This document shows, piece after piece, positions 33,038-40,393 of a stretch of DNA of 44,790 bases; position 1 is the stretch's first letter, and every line of letters begins with the position of its first letter. The notes under the pieces are model-generated. The model saw nothing but the letters and a program-made list of their open reading frames with translations, did no database searches and had not been told where the DNA came from. The DNA comes from an uncultured Candidatus Melainabacteria bacterium (lineage in GTDB: Bacteria; Cyanobacteriota; Vampirovibrionia; Gastranaerophilales; Gastranaerophilaceae), in contig CAKVGS010000015.1 of assembly GCA_934747335.1 (NCBI GenBank), positions 1 to 44,790 of the forward strand, read 5' to 3'. A program made the position numbers and the translations under genes.

Positions 33038-33123
33038 AATACACAACTCCTATATAAACCATCTGAAATTATAATAATATAAAACTGCTAAAAAATAAAT
33101 TTGTTAGCAAAAAAATCTTATAT

Positions 33124-33465
33124 TTAATCATACAACATTTGTGCCATTGCATTGTATGCCATAATTTTCATTGCATCATCTTTTGAGATATTGCCTTTTT
33201 TGTATTGGTCTACGGTGTAAACTGTACTTACAGTCGGAGAAGACATTACAGGCATCATTAGAGTGTTTTTTGCAACGGTCGCTAAATTTTCTTTACGTTT
33301 ATCAGAGTCAACAACAGTACTCGCTAAATCATAAGCATTTGCATGTACATTTGTTTTGTTCAAAACCTTTTGTCCATTTTCGGATAAGCCTAATGCGTTA
33401 TTCTGTTGACTTTGTGTTTGTAATACTGTTGTAGCAACAGGATTTGCTCTAAATGAAATTGACAT
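33124..33465 (-). CDS. Small cargo protein with N-terminal SFRAN motif
   Basis: A 113-aa protein beginning MSISFRANPVATT, the motif placed almost at the very N-terminus. The rest is low in charge up to a helical region, with no membrane segment of convincing length. AAGGAG lies before the ATG. Function unknown. It is in the same minus-strand row as four other cargo genes, each with its own good ribosome site. Confidence 0.75.
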   Translation of the reverse strand: MSISFRANPVATTVLQTQSQQNNALGLSENGQKVLNKTNVHANAYDLASTVVDSDKRKENLATVAKNTLMMPVMSSPTVSTVYTVDQYKKGNISKDDAMKIMAYNAMAQMLYD

Positions 33466-33546
33466 TAATTTACTCCTTGCACACTTCTACATATATATAA
33501 AGTATTTTTAGTTGTAAAAATTGCTATAAAAATTAATATTTGTAAA

Positions 33547-34074
33547 CTATTCAACCCAATAATCCCAAACACCCTTAGAAGGTTCTTTGTCACAATGCTT
33601 AAGCACTGAGTCTTTGGCGATAGTTGAATTTATTTGCGTTTTGACTTTTTTAGCCATTGAATCAACTATACTATCCATTGTAAAAGTATCAAGTGTTATA
33701 CCTAATTTGTCTTGCATATCAAAAACTGTATCAACCGCTGTATCTTGATGTTTGTCTTGCATTTTAACGACATCTAGTAATTTTTTAAATTTTTCTACAA
33801 TCTTATCATCAGACAATTTCATTAGTTTGCTAAAACCTTTTTGCTTCAATCTGAAGTAGCGAGGAGTTAAGTCATCTAGCACACCTCTATCAGTTGCAGT
33901 TTCTAATTGTCCTTTTTCATTAGCAAGAATTTCCATTTCATACTTAGGTGATTTTACCGTTTGTTCTTCAAATTTTTTAGCAATTCCTTGCCAACGGGAA
34001 GATTTTTTCAAATTTCCTGTTAATAGCATTTTTGCTCTAAAATTTGGATTTGTGTTGTTATTATTTACTTGCAT
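33547..34074 (-). CDS. Cargo protein with N-terminal NFRAK motif, paralogue B
   Basis: A 175-aa protein with N-terminus MQVNNNNTNPNFRAKMLLTG, again the shared motif after an Asn-rich lead. GIAKKFEEQT and the MEILANEKG strand match the 182-aa protein (IAKKFEEKT, LELIVNKK), so the first ~60 residues are homologous. The remainder is helical and charged. AAAGGAG precedes the ATG. Unknown function. Confidence 0.78.
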   Translation of the reverse strand: MQVNNNNTNPNFRAKMLLTGNLKKSSRWQGIAKKFEEQTVKSPKYEMEILANEKGQLETATDRGVLDDLTPRYFRLKQKGFSKLMKLSDDKIVEKFKKLLDVVKMQDKHQDTAVDTVFDMQDKLGITLDTFTMDSIVDSMAKKVKTQINSTIAKDSVLKHCDKEPSKGVWDYWVE

Positions 34075-34135
34075 ATTTTTTTACTCCTTTTGATACAATT
34101 ATATCAAAACTGCTAAAAAATATTTTTGCGCTTTT

Positions 34136-34786
34136 TTATGCTTTATCACTAATTTTATTAACCAACCACAACATTAAACCTGCAACTGCGCCTCCAAGTA
34201 TTGCAGTACCTGTACCCCATTTAACAGATTCAATTATACGTTCGCTTTTTGCAGCCGCTGAAATTGCTGCAAATGTTTCTTTAGGAAGTTTATTATCTTT
34301 ATTTACAAATGTCTTTGTTGTTTTATCCCAACAAGATGATGCCACGTCTTTGAAATGTTGAGCATATTCGCCGAACATTTTATGGCAAACTTTAACACCA
34401 TCTTTCATTTTATTTAAATCTTTTTCAGTCGCACAATCATCTATAATTTCACAAATTAATTTATTTTCTTTCAAATATTTTAAATTTTTGGTTACATAAT
34501 CTTTCAATTCAGAAGTTGAAGATAATTTATCAATTCCCGCTTCAATATTTTTTTGTCTTTCGACAACTTCAAGTGTTTTTTTATCTTTAACCCTTGTCAA
34601 AGCTTCTTCTAAGCTTCTTTCAAAGCTGTCTCTTAATGACGAACCTTTATCTTTCCAACAACAAGCATCATCACCGAATTTATATCGAGCAGTACCATAA
34701 ATTGCACCTGCGCCTAGAGATGTTCCCCCGATAATTGCATAATTTTTCCAATTGTCTTGAGTTGATGTAGGTTGAATATTTACCAT
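34136..34786 (-). CDS. Two-helix membrane cargo protein
   Basis: A 216-aa protein with a hydrophobic segment near the N-terminus (about residues 16-32) and another near the C-terminus (about 190-207, GTAILGGAVAGLMLWLV). A long helical, Cys-containing soluble part lies between. It lacks the F-x-A-K motif. AAAGGA precedes the ATG, 19 bases after the stop of the upstream protease-like gene, so the two are probably co-transcribed. Function unknown. Confidence 0.75.
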   Translation of the reverse strand: MVNIQPTSTQDNWKNYAIIGGTSLGAGAIYGTARYKFGDDACCWKDKGSSLRDSFERSLEEALTRVKDKKTLEVVERQKNIEAGIDKLSSTSELKDYVTKNLKYLKENKLICEIIDDCATEKDLNKMKDGVKVCHKMFGEYAQHFKDVASSCWDKTTKTFVNKDNKLPKETFAAISAAAKSERIIESVKWGTGTAILGGAVAGLMLWLVNKISDKA

Positions 34787-34804
34787 ATCATACTATCCTT
34801 TCAA

Positions 34805-35920
34805 TTAAAACTTCCAAATTGAACTTGAGTATTTATAAATTTTGTTTGCTAAATCGCCTATGTGCCAAGCTTCTTTTTCAAGTAAATTATTTCTGTAAGC
34901 TTGATAATCTTTGCTTGCATCAGGATATTCGCTATATGCTTTTATGTATTCCATACCCTTATTGTATTCGGCAGTACCTTCTTTGTAGCGTTCTAACTTA
35001 CCATAACGTTCATCTAGTACAGCTTTTGTTTTTTCTTTACTAATTTTTTTGATGTATGAAAGGATGTCATCATCCGTTTTAATATGCAATTCTTTCATTA
35101 TATCTTGATAAAATTCATCAAATGTTTTATAAGCTTTCTTGCATTCAGCAGATGTTTCCCATTGTTTTTCTAAATTTTTTCTCATTTCTTGTTTAAAAGT
35201 TTCTATTAATTTATTTTTATCTTGACTTTTGTAACCAAGTTCTACAATAGCCTCTGCAAATTTTTCAGGATTTGCTCGGTAAGCTTCCGCAAACTGTTTC
35301 AAGTGTTTTAGTTCATGAAAACCTGTACTAAAAGTATCACTTTGTATACTTCTAATCAAATTATCACTATGAGTTGAAGGTTTAATATTGATTATTCCCA
35401 ACGGGTCAGCATTACCGCCTTCAGTTTGTTCCATTGCAGTCCTAATTGAACTGTCTTTCAATTTTTCAATATTAACTTTTGTTTCAACTTGTTCAATACC
35501 GTAATCTTTCTTTAATTGTTCAATCATTTTTTTAGAAAAATCTTCGGTATTATTATTTTTACAAATTGTTTTGTATTTGTTGATTAATTCTTTTACTTCA
35601 TCTTTAGACAAATCTTTGCTGAATATTTCTTGGAAACATTTTTGAACTTCTTCAAATGAAGGTTTTGACAATTTGCGTTTAAGAACAATACTGCCATAAA
35701 TCATAACAGCAGAAGATACAACACCAAGAGCAATATTTCTTACTAAATGTTTTTTCTTCTTAGGTTGTTCTTTTTTTACGTTTGTTTCTTCTTTTTTAAA
35801 TTCATCATTTTCAGGTGATGTTACCAAGTCTGATTTAGTTTTTTCTGTTTCAACTTCATTTTCAGCCTTAAAAGCCAATCTGTTGTAAATACCTGAATTT
35901 TGATTTAATGCTTCAATCAT
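34805..35920 (-). CDS. Membrane-anchored HELKH metalloprotease-like cargo protein
   Basis: A 371-aa protein with the N-terminal motif LAFKAE (residues 15-20), a disordered acidic/basic stretch, and one membrane helix at about 60-79 flanked by Lys. The soluble part has HELKH at 202-206, a zincin HExxH core in the context STGFHELKHLKQFAEAYR. A later Glu-rich part could supply a third ligand, but I cannot assign it. It is the first gene of the minus-strand cargo row and faces control region 2, whose palindromes start about 20 bases upstream. Confidence 0.75.
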   Translation of the reverse strand: MIEALNQNSGIYNRLAFKAENEVETEKTKSDLVTSPENDEFKKEETNVKKEQPKKKKHLVRNIALGVVSSAVMIYGSIVLKRKLSKPSFEEVQKCFQEIFSKDLSKDEVKELINKYKTICKNNNTEDFSKKMIEQLKKDYGIEQVETKVNIEKLKDSSIRTAMEQTEGGNADPLGIINIKPSTHSDNLIRSIQSDTFSTGFHELKHLKQFAEAYRANPEKFAEAIVELGYKSQDKNKLIETFKQEMRKNLEKQWETSAECKKAYKTFDEFYQDIMKELHIKTDDDILSYIKKISKEKTKAVLDERYGKLERYKEGTAEYNKGMEYIKAYSEYPDASKDYQAYRNNLLEKEAWHIGDLANKIYKYSSSIWKF

Positions 35921-36354
35921 AAACCTTTTGTCCTTCTACTTATCTATGTAACAAAATAATAAATATGTTACATTTTATGTAACATATTGGTTCTGTTTTA
36001 ATTGCAGATTTTTGCCTTTAAACTCAATAATAATCAAGAAAATTTAAAAATACCCCAAAATAGTTGCAAAAAAAGTAATGTAACAATTTTGTAACATTAC
36101 ACTTCTAAAAAGCAATTTTTGTCGGTTCTACGACTTTTTAATCATGTAACACAATTATTATTGTGTTACGAGTTATGTAACATAAACAATTCCACAGACC
36201 CCAAAATGCTTAGGCTACTGGATTTTAAATATTGATGTTACATTTTTTATACAATATTTTTCAAAAATATCAATTTTTAGAAAGAATATTACTTTATATA
36301 AATAAGGTATCATTGTATACTTTAAATACTTATGTATTTATAAAGGCTTGCAAA
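35921..36354. promoter_or_regulatory. Control region 2 with TGTTACA/TGTAACA palindromes
   Basis: A divergent control region between the HELKH protease and the HTH-repeat gene. It contains TGTTACAT-ttt-ATGTAACA (35966-35984), two direct TGTAACA words within GTAATG...CATTAC (36075-36100), GTAACACAAT-tatt-ATTGTGTTAC (36146-36169), and TGTTACGAGTTATGTAACA (36164-36182). The last is the exact reverse complement of 26840-26858 in control region 1. GTAACATATTGGTTC also occurs in both. The layout suits autoregulated divergent promoters. Nothing else was seen in this stretch. Confidence 0.75.
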
Positions 36355-39066
36355 TTGGATAATAACATTACAAACAGATATAAATTCAATTCAACAACTC
36401 AAAATTCTTCTAATATAAACTTCAAACAAAAGCTTCCGAAAAAAGCTGAAAAAGTTATCAGTGAAGAAGCATTAACTGTTGCAAGCGCAGCCGCAACTGC
36501 ATTAGGAATTGCAACAATATCACTCAGCAAGAATAATAATGAAGTTAAGAAATTTGACCACGAAGCTTTAGCTGTATTAATCAGAGAAAAAATCAGTCAA
36601 GGAAAGCAACACAAGCAAATTTGCGAAGAATTAGGTATAAGTTCAAGTGTCTATTGTAAAGTTATAAAAGAATTTAATATTGAAACTCCTAGACTAAAAA
36701 CAAGGCAAAACAGAAAAGATATTAATTTAGAAGAATTTAAGAAAGATATTGCAGAAGGACTCCCCAAAGTAGAAATCTTAGCAAAATATGATATTACAGC
36801 CGGTCAATATTGGTTGTTAATAAAAAAGCATAATATTCAAACAAAAAGAATGTTAGATAATAGCAAAACTAATAGTATTACAAAAGAAGATTTTATCAAT
36901 GCAATTGAAACTTCACGCAACAAGTCTGAAGTGTGCAGAAAATTAAAAATTACAGATAAAACTTATGCACGGTTAAAAGCTAATTTTGGTGTAAATCAAG
37001 ATCCGGCTAATGAGCATGAGGAATGGGACTATTTGACAACTAGCGAAAAAGAAGCTTTGTTAAACTCAGGTCGTTCTTTAAAAGATATTTGTGAAGAATA
37101 CCATGTTACAAAAGCAAAAATCAGAATGGATTGTCGTGCAGAAGGTATAAAAACAAAGAATGTAATTGCAAGAGAAAAACTTGAGAAAGTAGATTTAAAA
37201 CAAATTCAAGCAGATGTTGATGCAGGTTTAAGTATTGATGAAATATTATCAAAACATAATATTTCTATGTCTCAATATCAAACACTAATTGATAGAAGAA
37301 AAATTACAACGACTCAATCACGTGCTAGAGATAAAGTAAATAATATTACACTGGAACAATTCCAAGAAGTTTTGAATACTGCTCAAAACACCAAAGAAGC
37401 TATGGCAATGCTTGGCGACATTAGTAAAGGTACATTTCATAATTTATTGCAAAAGTTTAATATAGATGCCCCTTGGATGAAAAAAAGACAAAAGAAAGAA
37501 TTTCCAGTAAGCAAAGAAGCTTTAGAGGCAGACGTAAAAGCAAAATTAACCGTTAATCAAATTTGTCAAAAATATTCTATCGCTCAGAATATGTACTACA
37601 ACATGGTGAAAGCTTATAATATTAAAACACCTCATGCAGCACCAGATAGTATGACTTCTCAACTTTCTACTGAAGAATTACAAGAAAAAATTAATGAGAA
37701 AAAATATCATAAGGATGTTTATAAAGAATTAGGATTGACTCGAAGGCAATATGCAAATCTTTTAAGAAATAGAGGTCTAACCACAAAGCATCAGGAAGCT
37801 TATGCGAGAACTAGCAAGATTACCAAAGATGAACTTCTCGATTTGATTTTAAACGGCGCAACTGTAACTGATATCTGTAAAAAATATTCACTTACTCCGA
37901 CAAATTGTTATTTATTATTGAAACAACATTCTATAAATTGGAATGTAAATGGTTTTAAAATTAAAAATACCGATTTAGAAAAAATGCCACTTGATACATT
38001 AAAAGATTCTCTCGCAAATTTATTACTAAATAATGAAAATATTGCAGAGAATGACGAATTGAGTGATTTAATAGATTTTGTATACAATTTAGATATTACA
38101 ACAAATCAACAAAAAAATGATTTGGTTAATTTTGTTAAGATTATCAAAAATGTTGAAAATAAAAATATTTCAGCAGAAGATGCTCTGCAACGAGATGAGG
38201 TTCAAACCTTCAATGACATATATAATGATAAATTAGCTTTTGTAGACGAATATAAAAATATGATAGAAGCTTTGCAAAAAGAAAATGAAGCAGATATTCT
38301 AAATATTTGTTTAAAATATATTCCAAGCTTAGATTCCGATAACAAAGAGGCTAAAGTCGTTTTGGATTTAATAAGCAATATTCAAGACAAACAGAAATTG
38401 AAACAATCACTCATTTATCAAGATGCAAAATTTTCTAATTCTGCAAATCTTTCTGATGCTGAAAATTTTGCAAAAGATACAAACGACAAAATTGATACTG
38501 CAAAAGCAGGTGAATACATAATTGCCTCTAATGACTTAGAACAAGGCAGTTCTGATGAGGTTCTTAATGATTTTATTGAAAATATTAAGAATGATAAAAC
38601 AAATCAAAATGTTGCAGTAAAAACTGTTATAAAATTAAAAAATCTCTTAGCAGAAAATGATTTAAAAGCATTGTCATTGACAGATTTCTTGAAAGTATTT
38701 AGCTTGGATGATGCGGATTCAAAATCAATTATAAAGAAATTTGTAGAAGATTATTATATAAAGAATGATACAACTGTTATTGCAACTAATGACAAAGGAC
38801 GTGAAGAACCGGCAACATTTGCAATTAAAGCTAAAAAAGCGATTTATAGCAAATATAAAGGTACAAAAGGTATCGAAGTCTTGTCATTGTTTGATGAAGC
38901 TTTGTACCACATAGTTGCAACTGACGGTCAAGCAGGTATTAAATTTTTCTCTAAAGGTGGTATCAAATATCCACGTCTAAAAATAATGGGTTACCCTGAT
39001 AGAATCAATTCTTCTAAGCAAGATTTGGTATTTGATGAATACTCTAGTGATGGCGGGCATAAGTAA
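36355..39066 (+). CDS. Protein with nine tandem helix-turn-helix-like repeats (cargo)
   Basis: A ~903-aa protein of unknown family. I propose the TTG at 36355 (AAAGG 8 bases upstream), because it puts the shared motif NFKQK about 22 residues in, as in neighbouring proteins; an ATG frame from 36232 adds 41 hydrophobic residues. From about 36553 to 37975 nine units of 51-53 aa follow each other, with consensus I-x-x-E-x-F-x3-I-xx-G-x5-IC-xx-Y-x-I-x4-Y-xx-L-x-K-x-x-NI-x-T. The ICxKYxIxxxxYxxL part has the spacing of a homeodomain-like HTH. A helical C-terminal third (about 300 aa) follows with no recognised motif. Nucleic-acid binding is an inference from the repeats. Confidence 0.8.
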   Translation: MDNNITNRYKFNSTTQNSSNINFKQKLPKKAEKVISEEALTVASAAATALGIATISLSKNNNEVKKFDHEALAVLIREKISQGKQHKQICEELGISSSVYCKVIKEFNIETPRLKTRQNRKDINLEEFKKDIAEGLPKVEILAKYDITAGQYWLLIKKHNIQTKRMLDNSKTNSITKEDFINAIETSRNKSEVCRKLKITDKTYARLKANFGVNQDPANEHEEWDYLTTSEKEALLNSGRSLKDICEEYHVTKAKIRMDCRAEGIKTKNVIAREKLEKVDLKQIQADVDAGLSIDEILSKHNISMSQYQTLIDRRKITTTQSRARDKVNNITLEQFQEVLNTAQNTKEAMAMLGDISKGTFHNLLQKFNIDAPWMKKRQKKEFPVSKEALEADVKAKLTVNQICQKYSIAQNMYYNMVKAYNIKTPHAAPDSMTSQLSTEELQEKINEKKYHKDVYKELGLTRRQYANLLRNRGLTTKHQEAYARTSKITKDELLDLILNGATVTDICKKYSLTPTNCYLLLKQHSINWNVNGFKIKNTDLEKMPLDTLKDSLANLLLNNENIAENDELSDLIDFVYNLDITTNQQKNDLVNFVKIIKNVENKNISAEDALQRDEVQTFNDIYNDKLAFVDEYKNMIEALQKENEADILNICLKYIPSLDSDNKEAKVVLDLISNIQDKQKLKQSLIYQDAKFSNSANLSDAENFAKDTNDKIDTAKAGEYIIASNDLEQGSSDEVLNDFIENIKNDKTNQNVAVKTVIKLKNLLAENDLKALSLTDFLKVFSLDDADSKSIIKKFVEDYYIKNDTTVIATNDKGREEPATFAIKAKKAIYSKYKGTKGIEVLSLFDEALYHIVATDGQAGIKFFSKGGIKYPRLKIMGYPDRINSSKQDLVFDEYSSDGGHK

Positions 39067-39097
39067 GATTTTTTCATTACTTAAAAAATGTTTATAT

Positions 39098-39120
39098 GAT
39101 TTGCTAAATATTTGCAAATC
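39098..39120 (+). terminator. Small hairpin after the HTH-repeat gene
   Basis: GATTTGC (39098-39104) and GCAAATC (39114-39120) form a 7-bp stem about 30 bases after the stop, followed by TATTTG. It is a weak terminator candidate. A second 7-bp stem, ATTCTCT/AGAGAAT, lies at 39134-39176. Confidence 0.4.
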
Positions 39121-39233
39121 TATTTGTGGTGTAATTCTCTAGTTTTTGAAAATGTCGTAAATGACTAAAAGAGAATAAATATTAAGATTTGTAAATGCGA
39201 ATTTTTATCGCTTCAAATTCAAGTGTGGCGCGG

Positions 39234-39277
<44 letters not shown>

Positions 39278-39296
39278 TCGCGCGCAATTTTTGAAT

Positions 39297-39357
39297 GCGA
39301 GTTGTTTTAATACTTATGTAAAATGTAGAACATAAAAAATAAAGGAGTGTAGTTATG
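39297..39357 (+). promoter_or_regulatory. Duplicated leader, copy 1
   Basis: About 60 bases ending at the ATG of the 118-aa gene. It begins GCGAGTTGTTTTAATA and includes TGTAGAACATAAAAAA, the AAAGGAGT ribosome site and AGTTATGAA. Copy 2 at 39715-39777 differs at only a few positions. Confidence 0.75.
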
Positions 39358-39711
39358 AACATTATGTCAAATTTGGCAAACAAAGCAAAAGTAGGAACAA
39401 TGGTGCTTGCAACTATGGGAGTTGTTGGATTGGGAATCAAAAATGCAATGAGACCAACCCTGGCAGAAGAAACAAAACAAGCAGAACTAGCGGAAAAACT
39501 GATAAGTGAAATAATAAATGGAAACACTACTAACGGTGATTACTTTATAGAAGCTAGAAACAAAGAATTAGATCGATTCAAAGAAGCGGATCAAAAATAC
39601 GAAAAGATCTTAAAGGAGCTTTCAAAAGGAATTAGTGAAGATCGTGCAAGATTATCTGCTGCATTGAAAGCATATAATTTGCCAATTGATTCATTAAAAC
39701 ATTTAAAATAG
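39355..39711 (+). CDS. Small cargo protein with N-terminal hydrophobic helix
   Basis: A 118-aa protein. An N-terminal hydrophobic helix (about residues 12-27, VGTMVLATMGVVGLGI) follows a short basic lead, so it may be membrane-anchored or exported. The remainder is charged helix with LISEIINGNTTNG near residue 49, similar to IISEIANGNISSN in the next gene. A strong AAAGGAG lies before the ATG. Function unknown. Confidence 0.75.
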   Translation: MNIMSNLANKAKVGTMVLATMGVVGLGIKNAMRPTLAEETKQAELAEKLISEIINGNTTNGDYFIEARNKELDRFKEADQKYEKILKELSKGISEDRARLSAALKAYNLPIDSLKHLK

Positions 39712-39714
39712 AAA

Positions 39715-39777
39715 GCGAGTTGTTTTAATATTTATATAAAGTGTAGAACATAAAAAAAATAAAGGAGTTTAGTTATG
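39715..39777 (+). promoter_or_regulatory. Duplicated leader, copy 2
   Basis: Near-copy of 39297-39357, ending at the ATG of the 116-aa gene. The word order is the same (GCGAGTTGTTTTAATA, GTGTAGAACATAAAAA, AAAGGAGTTTAGTTATGAA) with two extra A residues. Conservation up to the start codon suggests that the leader and promoter were duplicated along with part of the gene. Confidence 0.75.
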
Positions 39778-40125
39778 AATGAAATGAATTTAGGAAATGC
39801 TTACGGTTATTCTTATGTTAAAAAGAATCCACATCACATCCAATGTCAACCAAAGAAACTAGCTGAAACAACACAAAAAACTTTTGATTACTCAAAATAC
39901 CTTACAGATCAAATTAAAATCACAACAGAACGAGCTAAATTAAAAAAACTAAGTACGAAAGAAATCATTAATTTAATCAAAAAAAATACAATGTCTGTAA
40001 TACAAAAGAAGGCAATGGGTAATGAATTATGTCAAAGAATAATAAGTGAGATTGCAAATGGTAACATATCGTCAAATGAAGCTTTGAAAATGCTTGAATC
40101 TATTATTAAGCGTGTCAAAATTTAA
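39775..40125 (+). CDS. Small helical cargo protein under duplicated leader
   Basis: A 116-aa soluble, helical, Lys-rich protein. It shares the leader and the short ISEI-x-NGN block (about residues 90-100) with the previous protein but lacks its hydrophobic helix. It has a strong ribosome site. Unknown function. Confidence 0.72.
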   Translation: MNEMNLGNAYGYSYVKKNPHHIQCQPKKLAETTQKTFDYSKYLTDQIKITTERAKLKKLSTKEIINLIKKNTMSVIQKKAMGNELCQRIISEIANGNISSNEALKMLESIIKRVKI

Positions 40126-40182
40126 AGAAAGAGTACCTGTGGGAAAAGCGTAAACGATTCCCCCATACCGATTTAATATTTA

Positions 40183-40335
40183 ATGAGAACTAGTACTGAC
40201 GGATATAAATCAATTAAAAAAAGATTTAAATATTTTGTTTACACCTCTTGGAAAATGAAGGAATTGCCTGAAATTTGGAACGAGTTGACCGCAGGTACAC
40301 TTAAAGCTAAGGCTTTTAAAAAAATAGCAGAATAA
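40183..40335 (+). CDS. Possible 50-aa protein
   Basis: An open frame of 50 codons starting MRTSTDGYKSIKKRF and ending AFKKIAE. There is no clear Shine-Dalgarno sequence (only AATATTTAA upstream). Its aromatic and Lys/Leu composition is protein-like. It may be a real small gene or the C-terminal remnant of one. Upstream at 40141-40162 is a GGGAA/TTCCC hairpin that may end the preceding transcript. Confidence 0.35.
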   Translation: MRTSTDGYKSIKKRFKYFVYTSWKMKELPEIWNELTAGTLKAKAFKKIAE

Positions 40336-40393
40336 ATCCTAATTAATTTTACTTAATATCAACACTTTAGGTCTAATTACATTTTTCTTACTT

